From the NCBI GenBank assembly GCA_905198835.1, contig CAJKDY010000005.1, positions 83,264 to 147,263 of the forward strand: a stretch of 64,000 nt of DNA, written 5' to 3'. The stretch's first letter is position 1. Each line of letters starts with the position of its first letter. The notes below the pieces were generated by a model that made no database searches, had not been told where the DNA came from, and saw only the letters and a list, made by a program, of their open reading frames with translations. Shown piece by piece: positions 63,078 through 64,000 of this stretch. Source of the DNA: an uncultured Eubacteriales bacterium (lineage in GTDB: Bacteria > Bacillota > Clostridia > Oscillospirales > Oscillospiraceae). Made by a program: the position numbers and the translations under genes.

Positions 63078-63106
63078 TTGACAGCGGCAAAGGGATCCGA
63101 TAAGAT
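63078..63106 (+). promoter_or_regulatory. Sigma-A promoter of the phosphatase gene
   Basis: TTGACA, 17-nt spacer, TAAGAT (-35 at 63078-63083, -10 at 63101-63106), 25 bases before the ATG. Confidence 0.82.
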
Positions 63107-63130
63107 AGAGAAAAGTCAAGGAGGCGGGAT

Positions 63131-63592
63131 ATGAACCTCTTATTTGTCTGCCACGGCAACATCTGCCGCAGTCCCATGGCGGAGTTTTATGCGAAGACCC
63201 TCGCAAGGCAGGAGGGTTTGTCAGACCGGCTCCAGATCGCCTCCGCCGCCACCAGCGCCGAGGAGATCGGAAACGGCGTCTACCCCCCTGCCCGGCGCAA
63301 GCTCCGCGAGCACGGCATCGACTGCGCCGGGCACGCCGCGCGGCAGCTGACGAGGGCCGACTACGGCCGCTGGGACCTGCTGGTGGGCATGGACAGCGCC
63401 AACCTTCGCAATATGACGCGGCTCTTCGGCGGCGACCCGGAGGACAAGCTGCGGCTTCTGCTGGACTTCACTGGCCGCCCCGGCGACGTGGCCGATCCCT
63501 GGTACACCGGGGACTTTGAGGCCACCTGGCGGGACGTGACCGACGGCTGCGCGGGACTTTTCGCCTATTTGAAAAAGGAGGGCAGGCTATGA
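63131..63592 (+). CDS. Low-molecular-weight protein-tyrosine phosphatase
   Basis: A 153-aa cytoplasmic phosphatase. The P-loop CHGNICRS is Cys7 to Arg13 (CX5R) and the acid loop is DPWYTGDF near the C terminus. The D-R-A motif region (GMDSANLRNM) is typical. It could dephosphorylate bacterial tyrosine or arginine kinase targets; P-loop Ile11 leaves Tyr versus Arg specificity (YwlE-type) open. Its stop overlaps the next start (ATGA). Confidence 0.93.
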   Translation: MNLLFVCHGNICRSPMAEFYAKTLARQEGLSDRLQIASAATSAEEIGNGVYPPARRKLREHGIDCAGHAARQLTRADYGRWDLLVGMDSANLRNMTRLFGGDPEDKLRLLLDFTGRPGDVADPWYTGDFEATWRDVTDGCAGLFAYLKKEGRL

Positions 63593-63849
63593 GAGAGATC
63601 ATTCCCGGAGAAAAGTATCTCCACTTCAAGAACAAGCTCTACCAGGTCATCGCCATCGCCCGTCACAGCGAGACCCAGGAGCCTATGGTGGTCTATCAGG
63701 CCCTCTACGGCGACTACGGCGTGTACGTCCGCCCCTACGAGATGTTCGCCTCAGAGGTGGACCGGGAGAAGTACCCGGATGTGGCGCAAAAATACCGCTT
63801 CGCCCACGTCAGGCTCACCGAGAACGGCCCAGAGCTTCTGGACGAATAA
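63589..63849 (+). CDS. DUF1653 family protein
   Basis: An 86-aa protein matching DUF1653 (PGEKYLHFKNKLYQVIAIARHSETQEPMVVYQALYGD; VRPYEMFASEVD), a compact SH3-like beta domain of unknown function. It overlaps the phosphatase gene by 4 bases and shares its promoter and terminator. Confidence 0.92.
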   Translation: MREIIPGEKYLHFKNKLYQVIAIARHSETQEPMVVYQALYGDYGVYVRPYEMFASEVDREKYPDVAQKYRFAHVRLTENGPELLDE

Positions 63850-63851
63850 AA

Positions 63852-63885
63852 AATGGTGTGACCGTTTTGGTCACACCATTTTTAT
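63852..63885. terminator. Bidirectional terminator after the DUF1653 gene
   Basis: A perfect 12-bp stem (63852-63863 with 63869-63880), GTTTT loop, T runs on both strands. Confidence 0.93.
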
Positions 63886-63890
63886 CGCGC

Positions 63891-64000
63891 TTATTCATTG
63901 GTGGCCGGGGCGCACAGGGGGATCAGACCGCCCAGGCTGTCCAGGAGCATGACCTTGACCCTGTGGCCGGGGGTGAAGTTTTGCGCCTCCACCGTGTTGT
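63891..64000 (-). CDS. C-terminal end of an unidentified protein (truncated by window)
   Basis: On the minus strand an open frame enters from the right edge and stops at 63891-63893 (TAA). The visible end has about 35 residues, NTVEAQNFTPGHRVKVMLLD and SLGGLIPLCAPATNE. It has normal codon use for the region and a terminator right after it, so it is probably genuine. Too short for a family call. Confidence 0.6.
   Translation of the reverse strand, partial: NTVEAQNFTPGHRVKVMLLDSLGGLIPLCAPATNE

Noticed and set aside
1..64000. Prophage, insertion sequence, integrative element or toxin-antitoxin island
   Set aside because: No integrase, transposase, terminal repeats, phage structural genes or abrupt base-composition change were seen; gene content is mostly core.

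Overview
The window looks like a chromosomal segment of a GC-rich, endospore-forming member of the Clostridia, most likely Oscillospiraceae-like (Flavonifractor/Intestinimonas/Oscillibacter type). The reasons are: strong AGGAGG ribosome-binding sites with many GTG starts, and sigma-A promoters with almost invariant 17-nt spacers. Firmicutes-type gene order is present (dprA-topA-trmFO, plsX-acpP-rnc, greA-lysS, rpmG-secE-nusG-rplK-rplA, rplJ-rplL), as are a T-box leader, KtrAB, and sporulation genes (ypeB, cwlD, a cotJ operon). No phage, insertion sequence, CRISPR array, rRNA or tRNA was seen. This is core chromosome with a few surface and spore-specific accessory genes.

Layout. 1-3.1 kb: two ECF sigma factor/anti-sigma modules, the first truncated by the window edge. 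3.1-8.2 kb (minus strand): rlmA, an SLH-domain surface protein, a 24-cysteine protein (possible spore coat), hisC and a DUF951 gene. 8.3-13.1 kb: an S1-domain protein, rarA-glyA (minus), and a P-loop kinase with nth (plus). 13.1-17.5 kb: a BspA-type leucine-rich-repeat protein, a candidate small RNA, gltX and ypeB. 17.6-21.4 kb: rpsB-tsf, a DUF2975/XRE regulator pair and a permuted papain-fold protein. 21.4-31.2 kb: a nine-gene minus-strand run ktrB-ktrA-trmH-dprA-topA-trmFO-plsX-acpP-rnc. 31.3-36.1 kb: an acyltransferase-fold protein with an acyl-CoA ligase, then greA-lysS. 36.2-40.2 kb: ribosomal protein and nusG operons with three structured RNA elements. 40.2-46.2 kb: lysC, hom, an ACT protein and a class A PBP. 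46.4-50.8 kb: a DUF1292 gene, a 6S-like RNA, a parvulin foldase, tcdA, a split TauE/SafE pair and ruvX. 50.8-57.2 kb: T-box-leuA, folD, lgt and two M16 peptidases. 57.3-64 kb: radA, cwlD, the cotJ operon, a secreted DUF4874/DUF4832 protein, a low-molecular-weight phosphatase, a DUF1653 gene and a truncated gene.

How the genes work together. Most of the window serves translation and its control, phospholipid and fatty acid synthesis, DNA topology and recombination, the aspartate and leucine pathways, and the cell or spore envelope. The most interesting signals are RNA-level. (1) The rpmG-secE-nusG-rplK-rplA operon starts from a consensus promoter, runs into a strong intrinsic terminator just upstream of rpmG, and has leader segments able to form mutually exclusive 1:2, 2:3 and 3:4 pairings. 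This fits an attenuator for which I know no described ligand. (2) A nested GC-rich RNA with a GNRA loop and tandem G.A mismatches lies in the rplL 3' UTR. (3) A promoter-to-terminator unit of about 200 nt is antisense to the gltX leader. (4) Intrinsic terminators repeatedly sit directly against the next gene's start codon, twice with the Shine-Dalgarno sequence in the 3' arm (ypeB and tauE); ypeB may have a forespore promoter inside that hairpin. At the protein level, a fused CotJA-CotJB coat protein, a split TauE/SafE transporter and the cysteine-rich protein stand out.
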